From the NCBI GenBank assembly GCA_026004935.1, contig BPKC01000001.1, positions 992,001-1,056,000 on the forward strand: 64,000 nucleotides of DNA, given 5' to 3'. A program made the position numbers and the translations under genes. Shown here in pieces: positions 42,130 to 49,744 of the stretch (its first letter is position 1; every line of letters begins with the position of its first letter). The notes under the pieces were generated by a model, which saw nothing but the letters and a program-made list of their open reading frames with translations, made no database searches and had not been told where the DNA came from. Origin of the DNA: Rhodothalassiaceae bacterium. Its GTDB lineage: Bacteria > Pseudomonadota > Alphaproteobacteria > Sphingomonadales > Rhodothalassiaceae.

Positions 42130-43682
42130 TGGACGCGCGCGCGGGCTCGGCTCCGACCGGCGACGCCCTCGTCGCGGCGCCGCATCCCATCACCATCGCG
42201 ATCACCGCGATCGGTGGCCAGGGCGGGGGCGTGCTGGCGGAATGGATCGTCGCCGCGGCCGAGCGCGAGGGCTGGCTCGCCCAGTCGACCTCGGTGCCCG
42301 GTGTCGCCCAGCGCACGGGCGCCACGGTCTACTACATCGAGCTCTTTCCGCGCGAGGCGGTGGACAGGGCCGGCCGCGAACCGGTGCTGGCGCTCATGCC
42401 GGTGCCGGGCGATGTCGATGTCGCGGTCGCGGCCGAGTGGATGGAGGCCGGGCGCGCCATCGCCCGCGGCTTCGTCACCCCTGATCGCACCGTCCTCATC
42501 GCCTCCACCCATCGCGACTACGCGATCCGCGAGAAGGCGGCCCCGGGTGCGGGCATGGAGGACGACCGGGCCGTGTGGGAGGCGGCAGGCAAGGCGGCCA
42601 AACGCCTCGTCGCCTTCGACATGCGCGCGATCGCCTCACGCCACGGCACCGTGATCAGCGCCGCGGTCTTCGGTGCGATCGCGGGTGCCGGCGTGCTGCC
42701 CTTTCAGCGCGAGAGCTTCGAGGCGGCGATCCGGGAGTCGGGTCGCGGGGTGGACGCCTCGCTTGCCGCCTTCGCCGAGGCTCATGAGGCCGCCCAGCGC
42801 CCGCCCGTCGCGCCTGATGCCGCCGGCGGGACCGACCGGCCCGCCTGGCCGCGGCCGAGCGAGGAGGCGCCCCGGCTGCCGCCCGCGCTTGCCGCGCGCG
42901 TCGGCGAGGAGGTGCCGATCCCCGCGCGCGCGACGGTGATGCTGGGGGTGCTGCGGCTCATCGACTATCAGGGAGAAGCCTACGCCGCCGCGTATCTCGA
43001 CCGCTTGCGGCGGTTCACCGACGGTGCCGCGACCGCCCGGGATCCCGCGTTCTACGAACTCCTCGCGAGGCGCCTTGCGGTCGCGATGTCCTATGAGGAC
43101 GTCTACCGCGTCGCCGATCTGAAGACCCGGCGCGGGCGCCTCGCGCGCCTGATGCGGGCGGATGCCGGCCGGCTCGAGGAGGTCTTCGACTATTTCCATC
43201 CGCGCATCGAGGAATTCGCGGACACGCTGCCCGCCCCGCTCGGCCGGCTCGTGCTGCGGAGCCGCCTGCTGCGCCGTCTGCTTGCTCCCTTCTTCCGCCG
43301 CGGACGCACGATCCGCACCTCGGGGATCCCCGGCTTCCTGCTGCTGCGTCTCGTTGCGGCCCTGCGCATGCTGAGACCTTTCAGCCTGCGCCACGCACGC
43401 GAGATGGCCGGGATCGACGCCTGGCTCGACCAGGTGGCGCGGCTCGCCGAGCGGGATCCGGCGCTGGCGCGGGTGCTGGTGGACGCGCGCGGTCTCGTCA
43501 AGGGCTATGGCGACACCCACGCCCGCTCCGCCGCGCTGTTTGCGCTCTTCTCGGACGCGGCCGAGCGCCTTGCCGGCAGCCCGGACGCGGCCGAGCGGCT
43601 CGGCGCCTGGCTCGCCCGCGCGCGCCGGGATCCCGACTGGGACGCGCTCACCGCCGAGCTCCGAAAGGCTGGGGATCGGTAG
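42129..43682 (+). CDS. Indolepyruvate oxidoreductase beta-type subunit with C-terminal DUF6537-like extension
   Basis: A 517-residue partner of the preceding IorA-like subunit. The gamma/beta-type domain (about 1-210) has ITAIGGQGGGVLAEWIV, TSVPGVAQRTGATVYYIELF and ISAAVFGAIAGAGVLPF. The remaining 300 residues form a helical, Arg/Leu-rich extension that resembles DUF6537 of aerobic indolepyruvate oxidoreductases. The ATG overlaps the upstream stop (TGATG). No terminator is obvious before the AT-rich peptide locus that begins within about 60 bp. Confidence 0.87.
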   Translation: MDARAGSAPTGDALVAAPHPITIAITAIGGQGGGVLAEWIVAAAEREGWLAQSTSVPGVAQRTGATVYYIELFPREAVDRAGREPVLALMPVPGDVDVAVAAEWMEAGRAIARGFVTPDRTVLIASTHRDYAIREKAAPGAGMEDDRAVWEAAGKAAKRLVAFDMRAIASRHGTVISAAVFGAIAGAGVLPFQRESFEAAIRESGRGVDASLAAFAEAHEAAQRPPVAPDAAGGTDRPAWPRPSEEAPRLPPALAARVGEEVPIPARATVMLGVLRLIDYQGEAYAAAYLDRLRRFTDGAATARDPAFYELLARRLAVAMSYEDVYRVADLKTRRGRLARLMRADAGRLEEVFDYFHPRIEEFADTLPAPLGRLVLRSRLLRRLLAPFFRRGRTIRTSGIPGFLLLRLVAALRMLRPFSLRHAREMAGIDAWLDQVARLAERDPALARVLVDARGLVKGYGDTHARSAALFALFSDAAERLAGSPDAAERLGAWLARARRDPDWDALTAELRKAGDR

Positions 43683-43727
43683 AGCTTTTTCCGTTTTCTG
43701 TCTTCCCTTACGCGTGCTCACGAAAAT

Positions 43728-43776
43728 TTGAACACGCTCCCTCTTGACGAGCAATATACGGGGGGGGGGGTAGAGT
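43728..43776 (+). promoter_or_regulatory. Promoter region of peptide locus 2 with an 11-bp G tract
   Basis: Two hexamers could serve as -35: TTGAAC (43728-43733, then AATATA at 43753-43758) and TTGACG (43744-43749, then TAGAGT at 43771-43776). Eleven consecutive G (43760-43770) lie between TTGACG and TAGAGT, giving a 21-nt spacer. Which pair is used cannot be decided by eye. Confidence 0.4.
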
Positions 43777-43883
43777 GGTAATGTCGGTGGTGCACCTTCT
43801 ATGCACGCAACCGATCGTCGGCTGCTGCATCTACGAGCTTGTAGCGGCCGCCGAGAAGCAGACTAGAAAGAGGGAGAGTAGAA

Positions 43884-44135
43884 ATGGCTATTCCATCGTC
43901 CGCAAACAGGGTCGTCAAGCCTTTCATCCTCAATAAGAAAGAGGATATTCGGGCGTTGCGGAATGATGCGGCGGGTTCTTTTCGTACCCTTTCCAGTCAG
44001 GAAATCAACCAAATAGGCGGCAGCAATGACCTTGGCTCGATACTGCCGCAATCTACCTGCTGCTTTATAAATACCCTTGAGGTCCTTCATTTTGGCTGTT
44101 GCCTTGGTGATGACGGGACCATTGACGCTGAGTAA
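43884..44135 (+). CDS. Putative ATP-grasp RiPP precursor peptide (locus 2)
   Basis: An 83-residue peptide with AGGGAGAG 5 nt before the ATG. A charged leader (1-46) ends in FRTLSSQEINQIGGSND (33-49), the same motif as the locus 1 peptide (RALTSDEIAHITGSG). The core (about 47-83) holds two Cys pairs (59-60, 72-73), Ser/Thr at 52, 57, 58, 64 and 79, and acidic residues at 66, 76, 77, 81 and 83. These are suitable for side-chain ester or amide cross-links. Like the locus 1 peptide it has four core Cys and an acidic C-terminus. It is followed by a hairpin and an ATP-grasp gene. No database family is recognised. Confidence 0.75.
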   Translation: MAIPSSANRVVKPFILNKKEDIRALRNDAAGSFRTLSSQEINQIGGSNDLGSILPQSTCCFINTLEVLHFGCCLGDDGTIDAE

Positions 44136-44165
44136 CTGCCGGTAGGCAAAAAGTACTCTCTGCGC

Positions 44166-44209
44166 TCCTGCTCCGATGTTTGCTTTCAAGCGTCGGGGTA
44201 GGAGCAGGA
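44166..44209 (+). promoter_or_regulatory. Hairpin between precursor peptide and ATP-grasp gene (locus 2)
   Basis: Arms TCCTGCTCC (44166-44174) and GGAGCAGGA (44201-44209) pair perfectly over 9 bp; CCGATG/CGTCGG inside can form a competing stem. It occupies the same place as the hairpin in locus 1. It is not followed by a U tract. Confidence 0.55.
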
Positions 44210-44244
44210 ATAATTGCAATTGCATCGGAGTCAGAGGTAGGGGT

Positions 44245-45309
44245 ATGGGTAAGGTTCCCAAGACACTTCTCATTTTTGGTGGGATTGATGATGCTCACGT
44301 CCGTTTTGTAGCAAGACGGTTGCGCGTTCTGGGTGTGCGCTGTCTTTTCTACGATGCCGTGAGAGCGTTACCTGTCCATTTTCCGATCACGCCAGTCATT
44401 GGTATGGCTTTTAATAGTGGCACAATAACAACAGAAGAAATCATAGATGATGAGGGATGTGAGAAAATTAACAAAGTGATTGTTGCGTTTTATGACGACA
44501 TAGAATGGATTTGGATAAGACATAAGAAGTTTGTAGATTTAATAAATACAAAAGAGGATCAGTGGCTTTATGTCTCATCAAAAGAAAACGAAGCTCTTTT
44601 TAGATCACTTATAATAGCATACGATGCCAAGTCATTCAACTCGTTGGATGCCATATTTAGAATGAGAAGCAAGATTAACCAAATAGTTATAGCAATGTCT
44701 GTCGGGTTTTCTGTGCCTGAAACAATTATATCTTCTAATAAAGAAATGATAGAAGAATTCATGTCCGTTTATAGGAATATAATTGTGAAACCATTATCCA
44801 TAAATTTTGTTCCACCTCCAGCAGATGGTTCGGACACCTTTATGACGATTCTGACAAATGAGGTGAAGAAGGAGGATTTCGAATTGTTCTCGGATTTGGA
44901 GTTTTCTGCTGCTCCCTCCATCTATCAGAGGAAACTTGACAAGGCCTATGAAGTTCGCCTCGTCGCATTTGGTGATGAGTGTGTTGCCTACAAGATTGAT
45001 TCGCAACGCAGTCGCCGTGGTCAGCTCGATTGGCGTCGAGCGCAATATGAGGCTATTTATGAGCAGATGGAGCCAACCTCTGAAATGCATGAGAAAGCTT
45101 GTGCTTTTCTGGAGAGAAGCGGCCTCCATTACGGTGTCTTCGATCTGGTGGTCGATCGGTGCGACCGTCTGTGGTTTCTCGAATGCAACAGCGATGGCCA
45201 GTGGGCGTGGCTGGAGCCGGCCGGAAACGGGCCGATCGTTCAAATGTTCGCCCGGCAAATTGCCCGTCTTATGGGGGTATCGGAAAAGGAGCGCTGCTCG
45301 GCCTTTTAA
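44245..45309 (+). CDS. MvdC/MvdD-type ATP-grasp ligase, putative graspetide synthetase (locus 2)
   Basis: A 354-residue ATP-grasp protein resembling the locus 1 enzyme in order and motifs. The N-terminal domain (about 1-115) starts KVPKTLLIFGGIDDAHVRFV. The ATP-grasp part shows NIIVKPLSINFVPPP, SIYQRKLDKAYEVRLVAFG and FLECNSDGQWAWLEPAGNG (Glu313, Asn315), equivalent to FLEINPYGQWLW in locus 1. ATG 44245 has GAGGTAGGGG upstream; an in-frame ATG at 44176 lies inside the hairpin and is unlikely. The first two thirds are AT-rich and the last third GC-rich, suggesting recombination or amelioration. Confidence 0.83.
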   Translation: MGKVPKTLLIFGGIDDAHVRFVARRLRVLGVRCLFYDAVRALPVHFPITPVIGMAFNSGTITTEEIIDDEGCEKINKVIVAFYDDIEWIWIRHKKFVDLINTKEDQWLYVSSKENEALFRSLIIAYDAKSFNSLDAIFRMRSKINQIVIAMSVGFSVPETIISSNKEMIEEFMSVYRNIIVKPLSINFVPPPADGSDTFMTILTNEVKKEDFELFSDLEFSAAPSIYQRKLDKAYEVRLVAFGDECVAYKIDSQRSRRGQLDWRRAQYEAIYEQMEPTSEMHEKACAFLERSGLHYGVFDLVVDRCDRLWFLECNSDGQWAWLEPAGNGPIVQMFARQIARLMGVSEKERCSAF

Positions 45310-45365
45310 GGGTGCGGAAGCACAGATGTAGACGGATATCGATAGGATGGGGGGAAGTGAAAGAT

Positions 45366-46361
45366 ATGCGTATACGTGCAGCGCTGGTCGTTTTGCTGCT
45401 TGCGTCTGGGTTATGGAGGGGTGAGCATCTCCATGCTGCTGCTGTCCCGGAGCCGAGGCCCGTTCTAGGCAGTGTTCGCGGCTATCTCGAGAGACAGACC
45501 GATCGTCTGATTGGGAGTGTCGCACTTCCGGAGGAGATGGGCAGTGGTGCGCAAAAGGTGGCCAAGCCTTTGGGGATAAGAAGGATCCGACGGGTCGGAG
45601 CTGCGCTCTGCTATGGTGAGACTGCTGCGAAGGTTGCACAGCAACTGGCGCAGGGATTTGGTGCAACGCTGAGGAGGAAGGGGTGGTCACGCGAAGATTG
45701 GCTGATGGCGAGCAAGGCTGGCCGGTCGCGGTTAATGCAGGATGTGTCGACACGGTTTGAAAACGCTGTCAGGGTCTTTCTCTACCGCGGTCATTCTATT
45801 CGCTTCGCTGAACCCATTACCGATGTGAAGGGAGAATTCTTCGCGCGAGCAGCTTTGGATCAGGCATTGCGCGCAGAGCTCGGCGCTCTGTTTCATGCAC
45901 GTCGCAAGGGGGTCGTGGCAGACGCTCAATTCATTCTCGCTATCGGCTTGGCCTGTCTGGTGCAGGCGGACAATGCGGATCGCCTATTGGCGCTGCTCGA
46001 GAGAGGCTGGGATCCCTTCGATATCCCTGATCCGCGCGGACCTTTCGAGGGCTCCTTCACGGTTGTCTACCACCATATGACGCAGCGGACGCAAGCGGAG
46101 CGCTTGCGCAACTGGGTGGCGAACGCTTTCCGGCAGGGGAAGGTCTCCGTACTCACCTATGCCGGCAGTGAGGACTTCTACGAACAGCGCTTTGGTAGCG
46201 GCAAGCAGATTTATGGAACCTATGGCCACTGTCGTCATGGACGTTACCAGCCGTATCCTTCAATTCTCGACAAGGAGCGGGCTGCCGATTTCTGGAAGGC
46301 TCACAAAGCCAAGGCGCCATGGGAGGGAAATATGTGTCAGCACCCTGTAGACAGTCGTTAG
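45366..46361 (+). CDS. Secreted protein of unknown family in peptide locus 2
   Basis: A 331-residue protein with a signal peptide (about 1-26, ALVVLLLASGLWRGEHLHAA). The mature part is soluble and largely helical, with few Cys (in ALCYGE, LACLVQ, HCRHGRY, NMCQHP), and includes RVGAALCYGETAAKVAQQLA and YGTYGHCRHGRYQPYPSILD. I recognise no domain. GGGGGAAG lies 8 nt before ATG 45366. It follows the ATP-grasp gene by 56 bp and precedes a terminator, so the order peptide, ligase, secreted protein mirrors locus 1, although this protein is not a Tiki homologue. Processing or immunity is possible. Confidence 0.7.
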   Translation: MRIRAALVVLLLASGLWRGEHLHAAAVPEPRPVLGSVRGYLERQTDRLIGSVALPEEMGSGAQKVAKPLGIRRIRRVGAALCYGETAAKVAQQLAQGFGATLRRKGWSREDWLMASKAGRSRLMQDVSTRFENAVRVFLYRGHSIRFAEPITDVKGEFFARAALDQALRAELGALFHARRKGVVADAQFILAIGLACLVQADNADRLLALLERGWDPFDIPDPRGPFEGSFTVVYHHMTQRTQAERLRNWVANAFRQGKVSVLTYAGSEDFYEQRFGSGKQIYGTYGHCRHGRYQPYPSILDKERAADFWKAHKAKAPWEGNMCQHPVDSR

Positions 46362-46446
46362 CCGTATAACCAAAGTATTATAAATTGACGGTGTTCCGGG
46401 CCGCCAGAACGTCTGCTTTTGCGCCGCTCAGATCCATGAGCGTTTT

Positions 46447-46470
46447 CCCCTGACTGCTTGAGGGGTTTTT
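46447..46470 (+). terminator. Intrinsic terminator after peptide locus 2
   Basis: CCCCT and AGGGG (46447-46451, 46461-46465) form a short stem followed by TTTTT (46466-46470), 85 bp after the secreted-protein stop. It closes the locus before dapF. Confidence 0.6.
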
Positions 46471-46575
46471 CTAGTGATAGCGTCTCTCGGGTGAACCCTC
46501 CACGCTGGACAGGGCCGGGGCGGCTTTCTATATCGCGCATGCGACCGCGCGCGGATGTCCTCGAACGGGACGGGA

Positions 46576-47460
46576 ATGATGGCGGAGCTGCCCTTCATCA
46601 AGATGCACGGGCTCGGCAACGACTTCGTGATCCTCGATCTCAGGGGCTCGCGGGGTGCCGGCCCCGACGTCGAGGCCGTGCGGCGGATCGCCAACCGCCG
46701 CCACGGGCTGGGCTGCGATCAGCTCATCGTTCTGCGCGCAGCGGACGGGGCCGACTGCCGCATGGAGATCTTCAACGCCGACGGCTCGCCCGCCGGAGCC
46801 TGCGGGAATGCGGCGCGCTGCGTCGGGCGGCTGCTGATGGAGGAGACGGGCGCGGGGGAGGTGACGATCGCCGCCGGGAGCCGGCTGCTTGTCGCGCGCC
46901 GCGACGCGGATGGCGGGATCGCGGTCGACATGGGCGAGGCGCGCTTCGGCTGGCGGGACATTCCGCTTGCGCGCGCCGTGGACACCGACCCGCTGCCGCT
47001 GGCCTTCACGGAGCTGCCGGCGGCGGCCGCGGTCTCGATCGGCAATCCGCACGTCGTCTTCTTCGTGCCGGATGTCGAGGAACCGCCTCTGGCGCGCATT
47101 GCCGAGGAGGTGCTGGCGGATCCGCTGCTCGTCGATGGTGCCAACGTTTCGCTCGTCGCCGCCGAAGAGCGTGGCGCGGACGGGCGCGCGCGGGTGCTGG
47201 CCATGCGGGTGTTCGAACGCGGCGTGGGGCCGACGCCGAGCTGCGGCAGCGCGGCGGTGGGCGCGGCCGCCGTGGCGCATCGGCGCGGGCTCGTGGCCGA
47301 GGAGGTGGAGGTGCGCCAGCCCGGCGGCCGGCTGCGTGTGACCCGCGACGGGCGGGGTCATTTCTGGCTGGCGGGGCCGACGGCGCTGGTTGCGCGCGGA
47401 ATGCTTGCGGCCGAGCTGTGCGCGGAGGCGGCGCCGGAGGTCGGGGAGGTGCCCGCCTGA
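46576..47460 (+). CDS. dapF: Diaminopimelate epimerase
   Basis: Converts LL- to meso-diaminopimelate for lysine and peptidoglycan synthesis by a two-Cys mechanism. The 294-residue protein has FIKMHGLGNDFVILDL, the first catalytic Cys in NADGSPAGACGNAARC, SIGNPHVVFFV and the second in TPSCGSAAVGAAAV. Two adjacent ATGs (46576, 46579) follow GGGACGGGA; an earlier ATG (46555) would add seven residues. It is coupled to mtaB by a 1-bp overlap. Confidence 0.93.
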   Translation: MMAELPFIKMHGLGNDFVILDLRGSRGAGPDVEAVRRIANRRHGLGCDQLIVLRAADGADCRMEIFNADGSPAGACGNAARCVGRLLMEETGAGEVTIAAGSRLLVARRDADGGIAVDMGEARFGWRDIPLARAVDTDPLPLAFTELPAAAAVSIGNPHVVFFVPDVEEPPLARIAEEVLADPLLVDGANVSLVAAEERGADGRARVLAMRVFERGVGPTPSCGSAAVGAAAVAHRRGLVAEEVEVRQPGGRLRVTRDGRGHFWLAGPTALVARGMLAAELCAEAAPEVGEVPA

Positions 47461-48788
47461 TGGCGCAAGTCTCGGTGATTACGCTCGGCTGCCGGCTGAA
47501 CGCCTTCGAGGCCGAGGCCATGCGCCGGCTGGCCGGCGGGGCGGGGCTCGCCCGCGATGTCGTCATCGTCAATTCCTGCGCGGTGACCAATGAAGCCGTG
47601 CGCCAGACCCGCCAGGCGATCCGCCGCGCACGCCGGGAGCGGCCGCAGGCTGCCGTCGTGGTGACCGGCTGCGCCGCCCAGCTCGATCCCGAAGGCTTCG
47701 CCGCGATGCCCGAGGTCGACCATGTGCTCGGCAACGCGGAGAAGCTCGAACCCGCCAGTTTTGCGGCCCTTGCGGCCGACAGCCTGCCGCGGGTGAAGGT
47801 CTCGGACATCTTCGCGGTGCGGGAGACGGCGCCCCATCTCATCGAGAGCTTCGCCGAGCGGGTGCGCGCCTTCGTCGAGATCCAGACGGGCTGCGATCAC
47901 CGCTGCACCTTCTGCATCATCCCGTTCGCGCGCGGGGCCTCGCGCTCGGTACCCATGGGCGCGGTGGTCGACCAGATCCGGCGGCTCGTCACCCGCGGCA
48001 TCCGCGAGGTCGTGCTGACGGGCGTGGATCTCACCTCCTATGGCGGCGACCTGCCGGGCCGGCCGCGGCTCGCCGATCTCGTGCGCGCCATCCTCAAGCA
48101 TGTGCCGGAGCTCGACCGGCTGCGCCTGTCCTCCCTCGATCCCGCCGAGATCGATGCGCCGCTCATCCGCCTGTTCGCCGAGCAAGAGCGGCTGATGCCG
48201 CATGTGCACCTCTCGCTGCAGGCGGGTGACGACCTGATCCTCAAGCGCATGAAGCGCCGGCATCTGGCGGCGGACGTGCGCCGGCTGGTCGCGGATCTGC
48301 GTGCCGCGCGCCCCGGCATCCTCTTCGGTGCGGATGTCATCACCGGCTTTCCGACCGAAACGGAGGCGCAGTTCGCCAATACCTGTCGCCTGATCGAGGA
48401 ATGCGGCATCGCCTTTCTCCACGTTTTCCCCTATTCCGCCCGCCGCGGCACGCCGGCGGCCCGCATGCCGCAGTTGCCGGTTGCGGTGCGCCGGGAGCGG
48501 GCGCGGCGGCTGCGCCTCGTCGGCGCGCGGCTGCGCGAGGAGGCGCTTGGGGCGCTGGCGGGCCGCGACCTTGCCGTCCTTGTCGAGCGCGTGGACGAGG
48601 AGGGCGCCCTCGGTCACAGCGCCGAGTTCGCACCGGTGCGCATCACGACGCATGCGCGCGCACCCGAGCTCGCGGCCGGCGCGCTGCTGCGCGTGCACGC
48701 GCGCAAGATCGTGGACGGCACGCTCGTGGCCGCACCGGTCGATCATGCCGCCGCCACCCGGGATCACAGCGAGGTGCTTGCATCGTGA
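47460..48788 (+). CDS. mtaB: tRNA t6A37 C2-methylthiotransferase
   Basis: Radical SAM enzyme that adds a methylthio group to N6-threonylcarbamoyladenosine-37 of tRNA. The 442-residue protein has the N-terminal cluster ligands in VITLGCRLNAFEAEAM, NSCAVTNEAVRQTR and VTGCAAQ, the SAM cluster CDHRCTFCIIPFARG, and GADVITGFPTET. A TRAM domain ends the protein (about 375-430). MtaB rather than MiaB is chosen from GCRLN and the NSCAVT motif. It overlaps dapF by 1 bp and ftsY by 4 bp. Confidence 0.92.
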   Translation: MAQVSVITLGCRLNAFEAEAMRRLAGGAGLARDVVIVNSCAVTNEAVRQTRQAIRRARRERPQAAVVVTGCAAQLDPEGFAAMPEVDHVLGNAEKLEPASFAALAADSLPRVKVSDIFAVRETAPHLIESFAERVRAFVEIQTGCDHRCTFCIIPFARGASRSVPMGAVVDQIRRLVTRGIREVVLTGVDLTSYGGDLPGRPRLADLVRAILKHVPELDRLRLSSLDPAEIDAPLIRLFAEQERLMPHVHLSLQAGDDLILKRMKRRHLAADVRRLVADLRAARPGILFGADVITGFPTETEAQFANTCRLIEECGIAFLHVFPYSARRGTPAARMPQLPVAVRRERARRLRLVGARLREEALGALAGRDLAVLVERVDEEGALGHSAEFAPVRITTHARAPELAAGALLRVHARKIVDGTLVAAPVDHAAATRDHSEVLAS

Positions 48789-49744
48789 GCGAAGCGGAGC
48801 CCAGGCCCGGCACCGGGAGCAGCGGCGGCTGGTGGGCGCGCCTGAAGCGCGGCCTCAAGAAGACCGCCGGACGCCTGTCGGACGGGATCGCCGACATCTT
48901 CACGCGCCGCCGGCTCGACCAGCAGGCGCTTGACGAGCTGGAGGAGCTGCTCATCATGGCCGATCTCGGCGTGGAGACGGCCGGCGAGCTGGTCGCGGCG
49001 CTGAGATCCCGGCGCTTCGATACCGAGGTGAGCGCCGATGATGTGCGCGCGGCGCTCGCAGACGAGATCGCGCGCCTCCTCGAGCCCGTGGCGCGGCCGC
49101 TCACCATTCCGCCCGAGCCCCGGCCGTTCGTGATTCTCGTCGCCGGCGTCAACGGCTCCGGCAAGACGACGACGATCGCCAAGCTGGCGAAGAGCTTCCG
49201 GGATCAGGGGCTGAAGGTGATGCTGGCCGCCGGCGACACCTTCCGCGCGGCCGCCGTCGAGCAGCTCGAGACCTGGGGCGCGCGTCTCGGCGTGCCGGTC
49301 GTGGCCGGGGCGCCGAAGGCGGATGCGGCCGCCGTCGCCCACGACGCACTCGCCCGCGCCCGCCGCGAGGGCGTGGACGTGCTGCTCGTGGACACCGCCG
49401 GACGGCTCCAGAATCGCGAGGAGCTGATGGCGGAGCTCGCCAAGATCGTGCGCGTGCTGGGCCGCCGGATGCCCGGGGCGCCGCATGCGCGGATCCTCGT
49501 GCTGGATGCCACCGTCGGCCAGAACGGGCTCGAGCAGGTGCGGATCTTCGGCGAGACGGTGGAACTCACCGGGCTCGTCATGACGAAGCTGGACGGCACC
49601 GCGAAGGGCGGCGTGCTGGTGGCCGCGGCCCGCCGCTTCGGCCTGCCGATCCACGCGATCGGCGTGGGCGAGGGGGCCGAGGATCTGCGGCCGTTTACGG
49701 CACGCGACTTCGCCCGCGCCCTCGTCGGCCTGGAGCAGGAATGA
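48785..49744 (+). CDS. ftsY: Signal recognition particle receptor FtsY
   Basis: GTPase that docks the SRP-ribosome complex at the inner membrane. The 319-residue protein has a short N-terminal basic helix (WWARLKRGLKKTAGRLSDGI), then the N domain. G-domain motifs are VNGSGKTTTIAKLAKSFRDQ, GDTFRAAAVEQLETW, LLVDTAGRLQNREELMAEL and MTKLDGTAKGGVLVAAARR. Unlike E. coli FtsY it lacks the long acidic A domain, as is common in Alphaproteobacteria. The start is a GTG at 48785 overlapping the mtaB stop (GTGA). Confidence 0.94.
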   Translation: MSEAEPRPGTGSSGGWWARLKRGLKKTAGRLSDGIADIFTRRRLDQQALDELEELLIMADLGVETAGELVAALRSRRFDTEVSADDVRAALADEIARLLEPVARPLTIPPEPRPFVILVAGVNGSGKTTTIAKLAKSFRDQGLKVMLAAGDTFRAAAVEQLETWGARLGVPVVAGAPKADAAAVAHDALARARREGVDVLLVDTAGRLQNREELMAELAKIVRVLGRRMPGAPHARILVLDATVGQNGLEQVRIFGETVELTGLVMTKLDGTAKGGVLVAAARRFGLPIHAIGVGEGAEDLRPFTARDFARALVGLEQE

